Part shown: piece by piece, positions 38,051-47,086 of the stretch
Layout of the letters: each line of letters opens with the position of its first letter
Position numbering within the stretch: position 1 is the stretch's first letter
From: Dechloromonas aromatica (nom. nud.)
GTDB taxonomy: Bacteria > Pseudomonadota > Gammaproteobacteria > Burkholderiales > Rhodocyclaceae
Length of the DNA stretch: 64,000 nt
Reading direction: 5' to 3'
Assembly (NCBI GenBank): GCA_017848965.1
Contig: JAFIHA010000020.1
Span: forward strand, 1-64,000
Made by a program: the position numbers and the translations under genes
The notes under the pieces: generated by a model
Databases searched by the model: none
What the model was told of the DNA's origin: nothing
What the model saw: only the letters and a program-made list of their open reading frames with translations

Positions 38051-38115
38051 GCGCCAGCGTGAAAAAAATACCGGTGGCCCCACGGGGCGCCGGAATTCCT
38101 ATCCAGGAGGAGACG

Positions 38116-39570
38116 ATGAGAAAAGTTGAATTGCTGATTGGCGGCGAAAGCCGTCCGGCCGCCAATGGCGCCAGTTTTGAGCGGCGCAATCCGGTCAGCG
38201 GCGAAGTCGCCACGCTGGCTGCCGCCGCTACCCTGGCCGACGCCGATGCCGCGGTGGCTGCTGCTGCCGCCGCCTTTCCGGCCTGGTCGACGCTGGCGCC
38301 GAGCGCCCGTCGCGCGCTGCTCTTGAAGGCGGCCGAGATCATGGACCGGCGGGCGCCGGAGTTCGTCGCCACCGGCGTTGACGAAGCGGCGTCGACGCCG
38401 ATCTGGTACGGCTTCAACGCCATGCTGGCGGCCAACATGCTGCGCGATGCGGCCGGTCTGGTCACCCAGGTCGGCGGCGAGGTCATCCCTTCCGACATCG
38501 ACGGCAACCTGGCGATGGCGGTGCGCCAGCCGGCCGGTGTCGTGCTCGGCATCGCGCCGTGGAACGCGCCGGTGATCCTTGGCACGCGTGCCATCGCCGT
38601 GCCGCTGGCTTGCGGCAACACCGTCGTCCTCAAGTCCTCCGAGCTGACCCCGGGCCTGCACCGCTTGATCGGCGAGGTTCTGCTCGAAGCCGGCATCCCG
38701 GCCGGCGTCGTCAATGTGATTTCCAATGCGCCGGCCGACGCGCCGGCCATCGTCGAGCGGCTGATCGCCAACCCGGCGGTCAAGCGGGTGAATTTCACCG
38801 GCTCGACCCACGTCGGCCGGATCATCGGCCAGCTCGCCGCCAAGTACCTGAAGCCGGCGGTGCTCGAACTGGGCGGCAAGAACCCGATGCTGGTGCTCGA
38901 CGACGCCGATCTCGACGAGGCGGTGACGGCGGCGGCCTTTGGCGCCTACTTCAACCAGGGCCAGATCTGCATGTCGACCGACCGCATCATCGTCTCGCGC
39001 AGTGTTGCCGCGAGCTTCGTCGAGCGGCTGGCGGCCAAGCTGGCGACGATGCGGGCCGGCAAGCCGGGCAGCGAAGGCTGCATCCTCGGCGCCATGGTGA
39101 CGCCGGAAGCGGCGGCGCGCGTCGAGCGCCTGGTCGCCGATGCCGTCGCCAAGGGCGCCAGCCTGCCCAGCGGGGCGGTCCAGTGCGACGGCGCCGTGCT
39201 GCAGCCGGTGCTGGTCGACGGCCTGACGCCGGAAATGGAGCTGTACCGGGAAGAGGCTTTCGGCCCGGTGGTCACGGTACTGCGCGTCGATAGCGACGAC
39301 GAGGCGATCCGCCTGGCCAACGACAGCGAGTATGGCTTGTCGGCGTCGGTGTTCAGCAAGGATATCGGTCGCGCGCTGGCGGTAGCCAAGCGCATCGAGT
39401 CGGGCATCTGCCACATCAACTCGTCGACCGTGCATGACGAGGCGCAGATGCCTTTCGGCGGCGTCAAGGCTTCCGGTTACGGCCGCTTCGGCGGCAAGGC
39501 CGGGGTTGCCGAATTCACCGACCTGCGCTGGATCACCATCCAGACCACGCATCGCCACTACCCGGTGTAA
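38116..39570 (+). CDS. vdh: Vanillin/4-hydroxybenzaldehyde dehydrogenase
   Basis: The 484-residue aldehyde dehydrogenase has APWNAPVILGTRAIAVPLACGN, FTGSTHVGR, the general base in LELGGKNPM and the catalytic cysteine in NQGQICMSTDR. It is of the salicylaldehyde/vanillin dehydrogenase branch. Placed directly after HCHL, it should oxidise the released aldehyde to vanillate, 4-hydroxybenzoate or protocatechuate. AGGAGGAG precedes the ATG at 38116; longer in-frame starts lie inside ech and are rejected. Confidence 0.94.
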   Translation: MRKVELLIGGESRPAANGASFERRNPVSGEVATLAAAATLADADAAVAAAAAAFPAWSTLAPSARRALLLKAAEIMDRRAPEFVATGVDEAASTPIWYGFNAMLAANMLRDAAGLVTQVGGEVIPSDIDGNLAMAVRQPAGVVLGIAPWNAPVILGTRAIAVPLACGNTVVLKSSELTPGLHRLIGEVLLEAGIPAGVVNVISNAPADAPAIVERLIANPAVKRVNFTGSTHVGRIIGQLAAKYLKPAVLELGGKNPMLVLDDADLDEAVTAAAFGAYFNQGQICMSTDRIIVSRSVAASFVERLAAKLATMRAGKPGSEGCILGAMVTPEAAARVERLVADAVAKGASLPSGAVQCDGAVLQPVLVDGLTPEMELYREEAFGPVVTVLRVDSDDEAIRLANDSEYGLSASVFSKDIGRALAVAKRIESGICHINSSTVHDEAQMPFGGVKASGYGRFGGKAGVAEFTDLRWITIQTTHRHYPV

Positions 39571-39645
39571 GGCACTGCCTCAAGGGCGGGGCGGTCCGTC
39601 GCCGGGCCGCTCCGCCGCGTCAAACGATCAATTCTGGAAACTCGT

Positions 39646-41430
39646 ATGGACAGTTACGCTGCGCCCCTGCGCGACATGCGCTTCATCCTCGACCACCTGG
39701 TCGGCATCGACCGGATCGCCGCCCTGCCGGGTTGCGCCGACGCCGAACCCGACCTCGTGCACAGCATCCTCGAGGAGGCCGACAAGTTCGCCGCCGGCGT
39801 GCTGGCGCCGCTCAACAAGGTCGGCGACCGTGAAGGCTGCCGCCTCGACGGCGACCGGGTCGTCGTGCCGAACGGTTGGCAGGAAGCCTGGGAGCAGTTC
39901 GTCGCCAGCGGCTGGCTCGGCCTGTCGCTGCCTGCCGAGTACGGCGGTCAGGGGCTGACCAAGTCGCTGTGGGCGCCGGTCTGGGAAATGTGGTTCTCGT
40001 CCAACCTGGCGTTCACCATGCTGCCGCAGCTCACCCTCGGCCAGACCGAGGCGCTCGAAGTGGCCGCCGACGAAACGCTCAAGGCGCGCTATCTGCCGAA
40101 GATCGTTTCCGGCGAATGGGCCTGCAACATGAGCCTGACCGAGCCGCAGGCCGGTTCCGACCTCGCCGCCGTGCGCATGCGCGCCGAAGCGGCCGGCGAC
40201 GGCAGCTACCGGCTGGCCGGGCAGAAGATCTTCATTTCCTACGGCGACCATGAACTGGCCGCCAACATCGTCCATCTGGTGCTCGCCCGGCTGCCTGACG
40301 CGCCGCCCGGCATCAAGGGCATCTCGCTGTTCCTGGTGCCGAAGTTCCTGGTCAATGCCGACGGCAGCCTGGGCGAGAAGAACGACGTGCGCGCCGTCGC
40401 CCTCGAACACAAGCTCGGCATCCACGGCAGCCCGACCTGCACGCTGGCCTACGGCGACCATGGCGGTGCCGTCGGCTATCTGGTCGGCGAGCTGAACCGC
40501 GGCATCGAATACATGTTCGTGATGATGAACGACGCCCGCTTCGGCGTCAGCGTCCATGGCGTCGCGCTCGCCGAGCGCGCCTACCAGATGGCGCTGCGCT
40601 ACGCCGGCGAGCGCGTCCAGGGCAAGGTGCTGGGGGCGGCCGGCCTGCCGATTGCCGCGCATCCCGACGTCAAGCGCCAGTTGCTGGCGATGCGCACGCG
40701 CATCTTCGCCATGCGCGCGCTGGTGTACACCGCCGCCGGCTGGTTCGACCACGCCCGGCACAATCCCGACCAGGAAGCCGCCGCCCGCAGCCGCCGTTAC
40801 ATCGACCTGCTGATGCCGGTGCTCAAGGCCTGGAATACCGAAACCGGCAACCTGGTCTGCGACGACGCGATCCAGGTCTTCGGCGGTATGGGCTTCGTCG
40901 AGGAAACCGGCATCACCCAGCATTACCGCGATTCGCGGGTAACCCGGATCTACGAGGGAACGACCGGCATCCAGGCCAACGACCTGGTCGGCCGCAAGAT
41001 CCTGCGCGAGAACGGCGCCACGCTGCGCGAACTGCTCGCCGACATCCGCGCCGAGACCACCGCCCTGGCGCTGGTGAACGACCTGGCCGGCCACGCCCAC
41101 GCCTTGTCGGTCAATCTTGCCGACCTCGAACGCGCGCTCGACTTCCTGCTCGCCCAGGGCCAGGGGGCGCCGGCGCTGGTCCAGGCTGCCGCCGTGCCCT
41201 TCCTGCACCTGAGCGGCCTGGTCTGCGCCGGCTGGCAGGTGGCCCGGGCGGCGCGCGCCGCGCACGCCGGGCTGGCCACCGGCGCCGACCACGTCGACTA
41301 CCTGCGTGGCGTGCTCGCCATCGCCGATTTCTGGTTCGCCACCTACGCGCCGCAAGTCCGTGCCTGGAGCGAGACGGTGCAGGCCGCGGCCTGCGTCGTC
41401 GCGGCGCCGGATGCGGCGCTGCACGGCTAG
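39646..41430 (+). CDS. Acyl-CoA dehydrogenase (long, DmdC-like), probable phenylpropanoyl-CoA dehydrogenase
   Basis: The 594-residue FAD enzyme is of the long subfamily with an extra C-terminal domain. Signatures: ACNMSLTEPQAGSDLAAV, the catalytic glutamate in RIYEGTTGIQANDLVGRK, and IQVFGGMGFVEETG. Members oxidise the alpha-beta bond of acyl-CoAs and pass electrons to ETF, and etfBA lies four genes downstream. By analogy with HcaD of Acinetobacter it may convert dihydro-hydroxycinnamoyl-CoA to hydroxycinnamoyl-CoA, feeding HCHL; this is inference from context. Confidence 0.92.
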   Translation: MDSYAAPLRDMRFILDHLVGIDRIAALPGCADAEPDLVHSILEEADKFAAGVLAPLNKVGDREGCRLDGDRVVVPNGWQEAWEQFVASGWLGLSLPAEYGGQGLTKSLWAPVWEMWFSSNLAFTMLPQLTLGQTEALEVAADETLKARYLPKIVSGEWACNMSLTEPQAGSDLAAVRMRAEAAGDGSYRLAGQKIFISYGDHELAANIVHLVLARLPDAPPGIKGISLFLVPKFLVNADGSLGEKNDVRAVALEHKLGIHGSPTCTLAYGDHGGAVGYLVGELNRGIEYMFVMMNDARFGVSVHGVALAERAYQMALRYAGERVQGKVLGAAGLPIAAHPDVKRQLLAMRTRIFAMRALVYTAAGWFDHARHNPDQEAAARSRRYIDLLMPVLKAWNTETGNLVCDDAIQVFGGMGFVEETGITQHYRDSRVTRIYEGTTGIQANDLVGRKILRENGATLRELLADIRAETTALALVNDLAGHAHALSVNLADLERALDFLLAQGQGAPALVQAAAVPFLHLSGLVCAGWQVARAARAAHAGLATGADHVDYLRGVLAIADFWFATYAPQVRAWSETVQAAACVVAAPDAALHG

Positions 41431-41466
41431 CCGGCGCCAGACCCACAGAAAAAAAGAGGAGACAAC

Positions 41467-43326
41467 ATGAACAACCCAGCTTTCCAAACTGTCATCGACA
41501 GTGATTTTCGCCCGGTCAGCATCGGCCATCCGCCCCCGGAGATCCGTCACGACGCCGACGGCGTCTGGCATATCCGGCCGCTCGAAGCGCTCGGCGATTA
41601 CCCGCTGCGCCTGACCGACCGTCTGGTCGACGGCGCCCGCGATTTCCCGGAGCGCACGCTGATGGCCGCCCGCGGTCCGGACGGCGAGTGGATCCGCATC
41701 GGCTACGGCGATATGCTCCAGCGTGCGCGCCGTATCGGCCAGTGGCTGCTCGACCACGGTGTCTCGGTCGACCGGCCCTTGCTGGTGCTGTCCGGCAACG
41801 ACCTCGAACACATCCAGCTGATGCTCGGCGCGATGTATGCCGGCGTTCCGTATTCGTCGGTGTCGCCGGCCTATTCGCTGGTCGCCACCGACTTCGGCAA
41901 GCTGCGCCACATCGTCGGCACGGTCACCCCGAGCGTCGTCTATGCCGCCGCCGGCGAGCCCTTCGCGCGGGCGATCGCCGGCGCGATCGACGGCGACGTC
42001 ATGGTCGTTCTCGGCAAAGGCGAGTTGTCCGAGCGCGCCAGCATTCCCTTCGCCGAACTGCTGCAGGCCGAGCCGACCACGGTCGATGCCGCCAACGCCG
42101 CCGTCGGCCCCGACACCATCGCCAAGTTCCTGTTCACCTCCGGCTCGACCAAGCTGCCGAAAGCGGTGACGACGACCCAGCGCATGCTCTGCGCCAACCA
42201 GCAGATGCTGCTGCAGACCTTCCCGGTGTTCGCCGAAGAACCGCCGGTGCTGGTCGACTGGCTGCCCTGGAACCACACTTTCGGCGGCAGCCACAACGTC
42301 GGCATCGCCTTGTACAACGGCGGCAGCTTCTACATCGACGACGGCCAGCCGACGCCCAAGCGCTTCGCCGAAACCCTGCGCAACCTGCGCGAGATTTCGC
42401 CGACCGTCTATTTCAACGTGCCCAAGGCCTGGGAAGACCTGACCGTCGTCCTCGAGCACGACGCCGAGTTGCGCGAGGTCTTCTTCGCCAAGCTCAAGCT
42501 CTTCTTCTTCGCCGGCGCCGGCCTCTCGCAGGCCGCCTGGGACCGGCTCGACCGCGTCACCGAAGCGCATTGCGGGCACCGCATCCGGATGATGGTCGGC
42601 CTCGGCATGACCGAGACTTCGCCGTCCTGCCTGTTCTCCACCGGCGGCGTCATCGGCGCCGGCTACGTCGGCCTGCCGGCGCCCGGCTGCGAGGTCAAGC
42701 TGGTGCCGACCGACGGCAAGCTGGAGGCGCGCATGCGCGGCCCGCACGTGATGCCCGGTTACTGGCGCAATGCCGAGCAGACGCGGGCGGTGTTCGACGC
42801 CGACGGCTATTTCTGCACCGGTGACGCGCTGAAGTTCGTCGATGAGTCGCGCCCCGAACTGGGCATGGTCTTCGACGGCCGCATCGCCGAGGACTTCAAG
42901 CTCTCCTCCGGCACCTTCGTCAGCGTCGGGCCGCTGCGCGCCAAGGTGATCACCGAGGGCGCGCCCTACGTCCAGGACATCGTCGTCGCCGGCATGAACC
43001 GCGACGAGATCGGCGTGCTGGTCTTCGCGCGGGTTCCCGAGTGTCGGCAACTGGCCGGCCTCGGCGACGATGCCGACCTCTTCGCGGTGATGACCCACCC
43101 GAAGGTGCGCGAGCATTTCGCCGGCCTGCTGACGCGCCTGAATCGCACGGCGACCGGCTCGGCCAACCGGATCGCCTGGCTGCGCCTGCTCGAAACCCTG
43201 CCGTCGATCGACCACAGCGAAGTCACCGACAAGGGTTCGATCAACCAGCGCGCGGTGCTGACCCGCCGCGCCGAGCTGATCGACGCCTTGTACGCCGGTC
43301 AGGATCCCTTCCTGATCACCGGCTGA
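41467..43326 (+). CDS. fcs: Feruloyl-CoA / hydroxycinnamate-CoA synthetase
   Basis: The 619-residue adenylate-forming enzyme has the P-loop FLFTSGSTKLPKAV. The WLPWNHTFGGSHN stretch is typical of feruloyl-CoA synthases. MVGLGMTETSPS is the A5 motif, TGDALKF with VFDGRIAEDFKL the A7/A8 hinge, and a C-terminal lysine lies in TDKGSINQRAVL. It activates hydroxycinnamates with ATP and CoA ahead of HCHL. AGAGGAG precedes the ATG. Confidence 0.95.
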   Translation: MNNPAFQTVIDSDFRPVSIGHPPPEIRHDADGVWHIRPLEALGDYPLRLTDRLVDGARDFPERTLMAARGPDGEWIRIGYGDMLQRARRIGQWLLDHGVSVDRPLLVLSGNDLEHIQLMLGAMYAGVPYSSVSPAYSLVATDFGKLRHIVGTVTPSVVYAAAGEPFARAIAGAIDGDVMVVLGKGELSERASIPFAELLQAEPTTVDAANAAVGPDTIAKFLFTSGSTKLPKAVTTTQRMLCANQQMLLQTFPVFAEEPPVLVDWLPWNHTFGGSHNVGIALYNGGSFYIDDGQPTPKRFAETLRNLREISPTVYFNVPKAWEDLTVVLEHDAELREVFFAKLKLFFFAGAGLSQAAWDRLDRVTEAHCGHRIRMMVGLGMTETSPSCLFSTGGVIGAGYVGLPAPGCEVKLVPTDGKLEARMRGPHVMPGYWRNAEQTRAVFDADGYFCTGDALKFVDESRPELGMVFDGRIAEDFKLSSGTFVSVGPLRAKVITEGAPYVQDIVVAGMNRDEIGVLVFARVPECRQLAGLGDDADLFAVMTHPKVREHFAGLLTRLNRTATGSANRIAWLRLLETLPSIDHSEVTDKGSINQRAVLTRRAELIDALYAGQDPFLITG

Positions 43327-43334
43327 AGCAAGCC

Positions 43335-44084
43335 ATGCTCGACGTCGACTGCAGCGACCGCCTGCTGCGCCTGACACTGGCGCGGCCGGCCAAGCGCAAC
43401 GCGATCGACAGCGCGCTGCTCGCCGCGATCGAGCGGGCGGTCGACGACCTGCCGGAAAGCGCCGGGGCGATCCTGATCGCCGGCCAGGGGCCGCATTTCT
43501 GCGCCGGTCTCGACCTCGCCGAACACCGGGCGCGCGATGCGCAGGCGGTGTTCGCCATCTCGCAGCGCTGGCAGCGGCTGTTCACCCGGCTTCAGGAAAG
43601 CGCTTTGCCGATCGTCGTCGCGCTCTCCGGCGCGGTGATCGGCGGCGGTCTCGAACTGGCGGCGCTGGGTCACGTCCGCGTCGCCGACAGCACCAGCTTC
43701 TACCAGTTGCCGGAAGGGCGCCACGGGGTGTTCGTCGGTGGCGGCGGCTCGGTGCGCATCGCCCGCCTGATCGGCGCCGACCGCATGGGCGAGATGATGC
43801 TGACCGGTCGCCGGCTCGATGCCGAGGAAGGCGCCCGCCTCGGCCTCTCGCACTACCTGGTCGGCCCCGGCGAAGCCCTGGCCCGGGCCGAGGCGCTGGC
43901 GCGCCAGGTGCTGGAAAACGCCAGCCTTGCCAACTGGGCGATCGTCTCGGCCTTGCCGCGCATTGCCGAACTGAGCGCCGGCAACGGCTTTTTCGTCGAA
44001 TCGCTGACCGCGGCGCTGACCCAGACCGGGCCGGAAGTCGCCGGGCGGATCGGCGCTTTCCTGGACAGGGGGCATACCTCATGA
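43335..44084 (+). CDS. Second enoyl-CoA hydratase/isomerase family protein
   Basis: The 249-residue crotonase has RPAKRNAIDSALLAAIE, FCAGLDLAEH and SGAVIGGGLELAALGHVRVAD. One expected catalytic glutamate is kept in YQLPEGRHGVFVGGGGSVRI, a variant of the usual EI.LG.P..GG. Its role beside the HCHL is not evident: hydration of a hydroxycinnamoyl-CoA without cleavage, or double-bond isomerisation, are possibilities. It starts 8 nt after fcs and overlaps the next gene by 4 nt. Confidence 0.88.
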   Translation: MLDVDCSDRLLRLTLARPAKRNAIDSALLAAIERAVDDLPESAGAILIAGQGPHFCAGLDLAEHRARDAQAVFAISQRWQRLFTRLQESALPIVVALSGAVIGGGLELAALGHVRVADSTSFYQLPEGRHGVFVGGGGSVRIARLIGADRMGEMMLTGRRLDAEEGARLGLSHYLVGPGEALARAEALARQVLENASLANWAIVSALPRIAELSAGNGFFVESLTAALTQTGPEVAGRIGAFLDRGHTS

Positions 44085-44971
44085 ATTGCGACGAGCTGAT
44101 CGCCATCGATTTCCATACGCACGCCGAAGTCTCGTGCTGCCAGGGCCACGATCCCTTCGGCGACGAATTCGACCGCGCCGCCGACAAGTATTTCGGTTCG
44201 GATCGCCGGCCGACCATTGCCGAGACCGTCGCCTACTACCGCGAACGCAAGATCGGCCTGGTCATGTTTACCGTCGATGCCGAGGCGCAGATCGGCCGCC
44301 GGCGCATTCCCAACGAGGAAATTGCCGAGGCGGCGCGGGCCAATGCCGACCTGATGATTGCCTTCGCCAGCATCGATCCACATAAGGGTGTCATGGGCGC
44401 CCGCGAAGCGCGGCGGCTGATCGAGGAATACGGCGTGCGCGGCTTCAAGTTGCACCCGACGGTGCAGGGCTTCCAGCCGTATGACCGTTTCGCCTGGCCG
44501 CTCTACGAGGTGATCGCCGAATACCAATTGCCGGCGATCTTCCATACCGGCCATTCCGGCATCGGCAGCGGCATGCGCGCCGGCGGCGGGCTGCGCGTCG
44601 GCAATTCCAACCCGATGCTGCTGGAAGACGTCGCTATCGATTTCCCCGACATGCAGATCGTCATGGCCCACCCCAGCTGGCCCTGGCAGGACGAGGCGCT
44701 GTCGCTGTGCCTGCATAAGCCGAACATCTGGATCGACCTTTCCGGCTGGTCGCCGCGCTATTTCCCGCCGCAACTGGTGCAGTACGCCAACACGCTGCTC
44801 AAGGAGCGCATCCTGTTCGGCTCCGATTTTCCCCTGATCACCCCCGACCGCTGGCTGGCCGATTTCGCGAAGGCCGGCTTCCGGCCGGAAGTCGCGCCGC
44901 TGATCCTGAAGCAGAACGCGATGCGCCTGCTCGGTCTGGGTCGTTCCCCCACTTCGGAAGGAAGCACATGA
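44081..44971 (+). CDS. Amidohydrolase-2 family metal-dependent hydrolase (possible phenyl-beta-ketoacyl-CoA hydrolase)
   Basis: The 296-residue TIM-barrel protein of the ACMSD/amidohydrolase-2 family has the metal-binding IDFHTHAE start, [29 protein letters not shown] and the catalytic Asp in [14 protein letters not shown]. In Rhodococcus an amidohydrolase of this family (CouO) cleaves 4-hydroxyphenyl-beta-ketoacyl-CoA in a beta-oxidative p-coumarate route. Its place after fcs and a crotonase makes a similar C-C hydrolase plausible here. An aromatic decarboxylase is the other option. It overlaps both neighbours by ATGA. Confidence 0.85.
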   Translation: MNCDELIAIDFHTHAEVSCCQGHDPFGDEFDRAADKYFGSDRRPTIAETVAYYRERKIGLVMFTVDAEAQIGRRRIPNEEIAEAARANADLMIAFASIDPHKGVMGAREARRLIEEYGVRGFKLHPTVQGFQPYDRFAWPLYEVIAEYQLPAIFHTGHSGIGSGMRAGGGLRVGNSNPMLLEDVAIDFPDMQIVMAHPSWPWQDEALSLCLHKPNIWIDLSGWSPRYFPPQLVQYANTLLKERILFGSDFPLITPDRWLADFAKAGFRPEVAPLILKQNAMRLLGLGRSPTSEGST

Positions 44972-45717
44972 AGATTCTCGTCCCGGTCAAACGGGTCGTC
45001 GACTACAACGTCAAGATCCGCGTCAAGGCGGATGGCAGCGGCGTCGACCTGGCCAACGTCAAGATGAGCATGAATCCCTTCGACGAAATCGCCGTCGAGG
45101 CGGCGGTCCGGCTCAAGGAAGCCGGCATCGCCAGCGAGGTCGTCGCCGTCTCCTGCGGTGTCGCCGCCTGCCAGGAAACCCTGCGCACGGCGCTGGCCAT
45201 CGGCGCCGACCGCGCCATCCTGGTCGACAGCGACGCCGAACTGCAGCCGCTGGCCGTCGCCAAGCTGTTGAAGGCCCTGTGCGACCGGGAACAGCCGCAA
45301 CTGGTGATCTGCGGCAAACAGGCGATCGACGACGACGCCAACCAGACCGGCCAGATGCTGGCCGCGCTCGCCGGCTGGCCGCAGGCGACTTTTGCTTCGA
45401 AGATCGTGATCGCCGATGGCCAGGCCACGGTCACCCGGGAAATCGACGGCGGCCTGGAAACCCTGCAGCTCGCGCTGCCGGCCGTGATCACCACCGACCT
45501 GCGCCTGAACGAACCGCGTTACGCGACCTTGCCCAACATCATGAAGGCGAAGAAGAAACCGCTCGCCACGCTGACGCCCGCCGAACTGGGCGTCGACGTG
45601 ACGCCGCGCCTGCATACCCTGAAAGTCGCCGAGCCGCCTTCGCGCAGCGCCGGGGTCAAGGTGGCGGACGTCGCCGAACTGCTGGGCAAGCTGAAGAACG
45701 AAGCCAAGGTGATCTGA
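44968..45717 (+). CDS. etfB: Electron transfer flavoprotein beta subunit
   Basis: The 249-residue subunit starts [20 protein letters not shown]. The ETF-beta signature [21 protein letters not shown] and the AMP-site-like [17 protein letters not shown] are visible. It accepts electrons from the acyl-CoA dehydrogenase of the same operon. It is translationally coupled to the amidohydrolase (ATGA) and 2 nt before etfA. Confidence 0.97.
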   Translation: MKILVPVKRVVDYNVKIRVKADGSGVDLANVKMSMNPFDEIAVEAAVRLKEAGIASEVVAVSCGVAACQETLRTALAIGADRAILVDSDAELQPLAVAKLLKALCDREQPQLVICGKQAIDDDANQTGQMLAALAGWPQATFASKIVIADGQATVTREIDGGLETLQLALPAVITTDLRLNEPRYATLPNIMKAKKKPLATLTPAELGVDVTPRLHTLKVAEPPSRSAGVKVADVAELLGKLKNEAKVI

Positions 45718-45719
45718 TC

Positions 45720-46652
45720 ATGAGCATTCTCGTCATTGCCGAACACGACAACGCCAATCTCAAGGCATCCACCCTCAATACCGTGGCTGCCGCCAGCAGG
45801 ATCGGCGGTGAAATCCATGTCCTGGTCGCCGGCGCCGATTGCGCTGCCGTCGCGAGCCAGGCCGCCAGCCTGCAAGGCGTGGCCAAGGTCCGCCTCGCCG
45901 ACGCCGCGCATTACCAAAGCCAGACGGCGGAAAACCTGAGCGCCCTGGTGCTCACCCAGTCCGCCGGCTACTCCCACATCCTGGCGCCCGCCACCACCTT
46001 CGGCAAGAACCTGCTGCCGCGCGTCGCCGCCTTGCTCGACGTGGCGCAGATTTCCGAGATCGTCGGCGTCGACTCGGCCGATACCTTCGTGCGCCCGATC
46101 TACGCCGGCAATGCCCTGGCCACGGTCAGGAGCGCCGATGCGGTCAAGGTCGTCACCGTGCGCAGCACCGCCTTCGACCCCGTCGCTAGCGGTGGCTCTG
46201 CTGTCATCGAGAACGTCGCCAGCGCTGCCGACACGGCGCAGAGCAGCTTGCTCGGCCGCGAACTGAGCAAGTCCGAACGTCCCGAACTCGCAGCGGCCAG
46301 CACCATCGTCGCCGGCGGTCGCGGCCTGGGCAGTGGCGAGAACTATCGCACCCTGCTCGAGCCGCTGGCCGACAGGCTCGGTGCCGCGCTTGGCGCTTCC
46401 CGCGCCGCCGTCGATGCCGGTTTCGTGCCGAACGACTACCAGGTCGGCCAGACCGGCAAGATCGTCGCGCCCGATCTCTATCTCGCGATCGGCATTTCCG
46501 GCGCCATCCAGCACCTGGCCGGGATGAAGGATTCGCAGGTGATCGTCGCCATCAACAAGGACCCGGATGCGCCGATCTTCCAGGTCGCCGATTACGGCCT
46601 GGTCGGCGATCTCTTCGAAGCGGTGCCGCAACTGGTCGCCGCCATACGCTGA
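45720..46652 (+). CDS. etfA: Electron transfer flavoprotein alpha subunit
   Basis: The 310-residue FAD-binding subunit has [13 protein letters not shown] and a C-terminal FAD domain with [20 protein letters not shown], then [19 protein letters not shown] and [20 protein letters not shown]. It passes electrons to an ETF:quinone oxidoreductase, which is not in the window. It is the last gene of the operon, followed by a terminator. Confidence 0.97.
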   Translation: MSILVIAEHDNANLKASTLNTVAAASRIGGEIHVLVAGADCAAVASQAASLQGVAKVRLADAAHYQSQTAENLSALVLTQSAGYSHILAPATTFGKNLLPRVAALLDVAQISEIVGVDSADTFVRPIYAGNALATVRSADAVKVVTVRSTAFDPVASGGSAVIENVASAADTAQSSLLGRELSKSERPELAAASTIVAGGRGLGSGENYRTLLEPLADRLGAALGASRAAVDAGFVPNDYQVGQTGKIVAPDLYLAIGISGAIQHLAGMKDSQVIVAINKDPDAPIFQVADYGLVGDLFEAVPQLVAAIR

Positions 46653-46698
46653 TTTCTCTGCTCCTCTGGAAACCGGGACGCTTTTCCGGTCCCAGCTT

Positions 46699-46735
46699 GC
46701 CGGCTCGGCGTCTCATCGCCGAGCCGGCTTTTTTT
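46699..46735 (+). terminator. Rho-independent terminator of the ech-etfA operon
   Basis: A perfect 12-bp stem GCCGGCTCGGCG / CGCCGAGCCGGC with loop TCTCAT is followed by seven T residues, 46 nt after the etfA stop. Confidence 0.95.
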
Positions 46736-47021
46736 CGTCTGCCGCGCGGGGCGACAGGTCGGCGTCCGCCGCCCCGGATGCGAGGCTAAAAATTACTGAT
46801 TAGTGGAGCATTTCACCATTGTGTTTTACGAGTAATGGCGTAACATCGCCTTTGTGTCAGGGTTCCTGATAACGAACTGACTCAATTACTTGTCATTGCG
46901 GAGCCCCGGGTGAAACCGGGGTGGCGCCCGAAAACCCAGGCCAGGAGAGGAAATTGAAGGATTGCATGGAATCCCGAAAGGGCTGGGCGAGGCCAGGGGC
47001 GGCGCTTTGGGGGACCGCCCC
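46736..47021. other. Intergenic region between etfA and galD
   Basis: No conserved gene is visible. A CCCCGG-GTGAAA-CCGGGG hairpin lies at 46904-46921. A 26-codon open frame starts at ATG 46966 after GAAGGA and ends at 47046 inside the repeated 43-bp element; it may be chance. The block about 46895-47020 is GC-rich with purine runs unlike neighbouring coding DNA. Confidence 0.4.
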
Positions 47022-47064
47022 CATAACGAAAGCGTATAGCTGCTAGTCGTTCCCTTTCCTGTTC
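47022..47064 (+). promoter_or_regulatory. 43-bp repeated regulatory element, copy 1 (before galD)
   Basis: It aligns without gaps to 51020-51062 with 36 of 43 positions identical. The invariant parts are CATAACGAAA at the left, TAGC-N-GCTAGTCG in the middle and CCTTTCCTGTTC at the right. It ends 22 nt before the galD ATG. A LysR-type or other pathway regulator site with attached promoter is the likely meaning. Confidence 0.75.
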
Positions 47065-47086
47065 CGCCGGAAAAGCGAAGTACACA

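Noticed and set aside
39628..43377. 1249-codon minus-strand open frame
   Set aside because: It is antisense to the acyl-CoA dehydrogenase and fcs genes, whose products have clear family motifs; the antisense protein resembles nothing.
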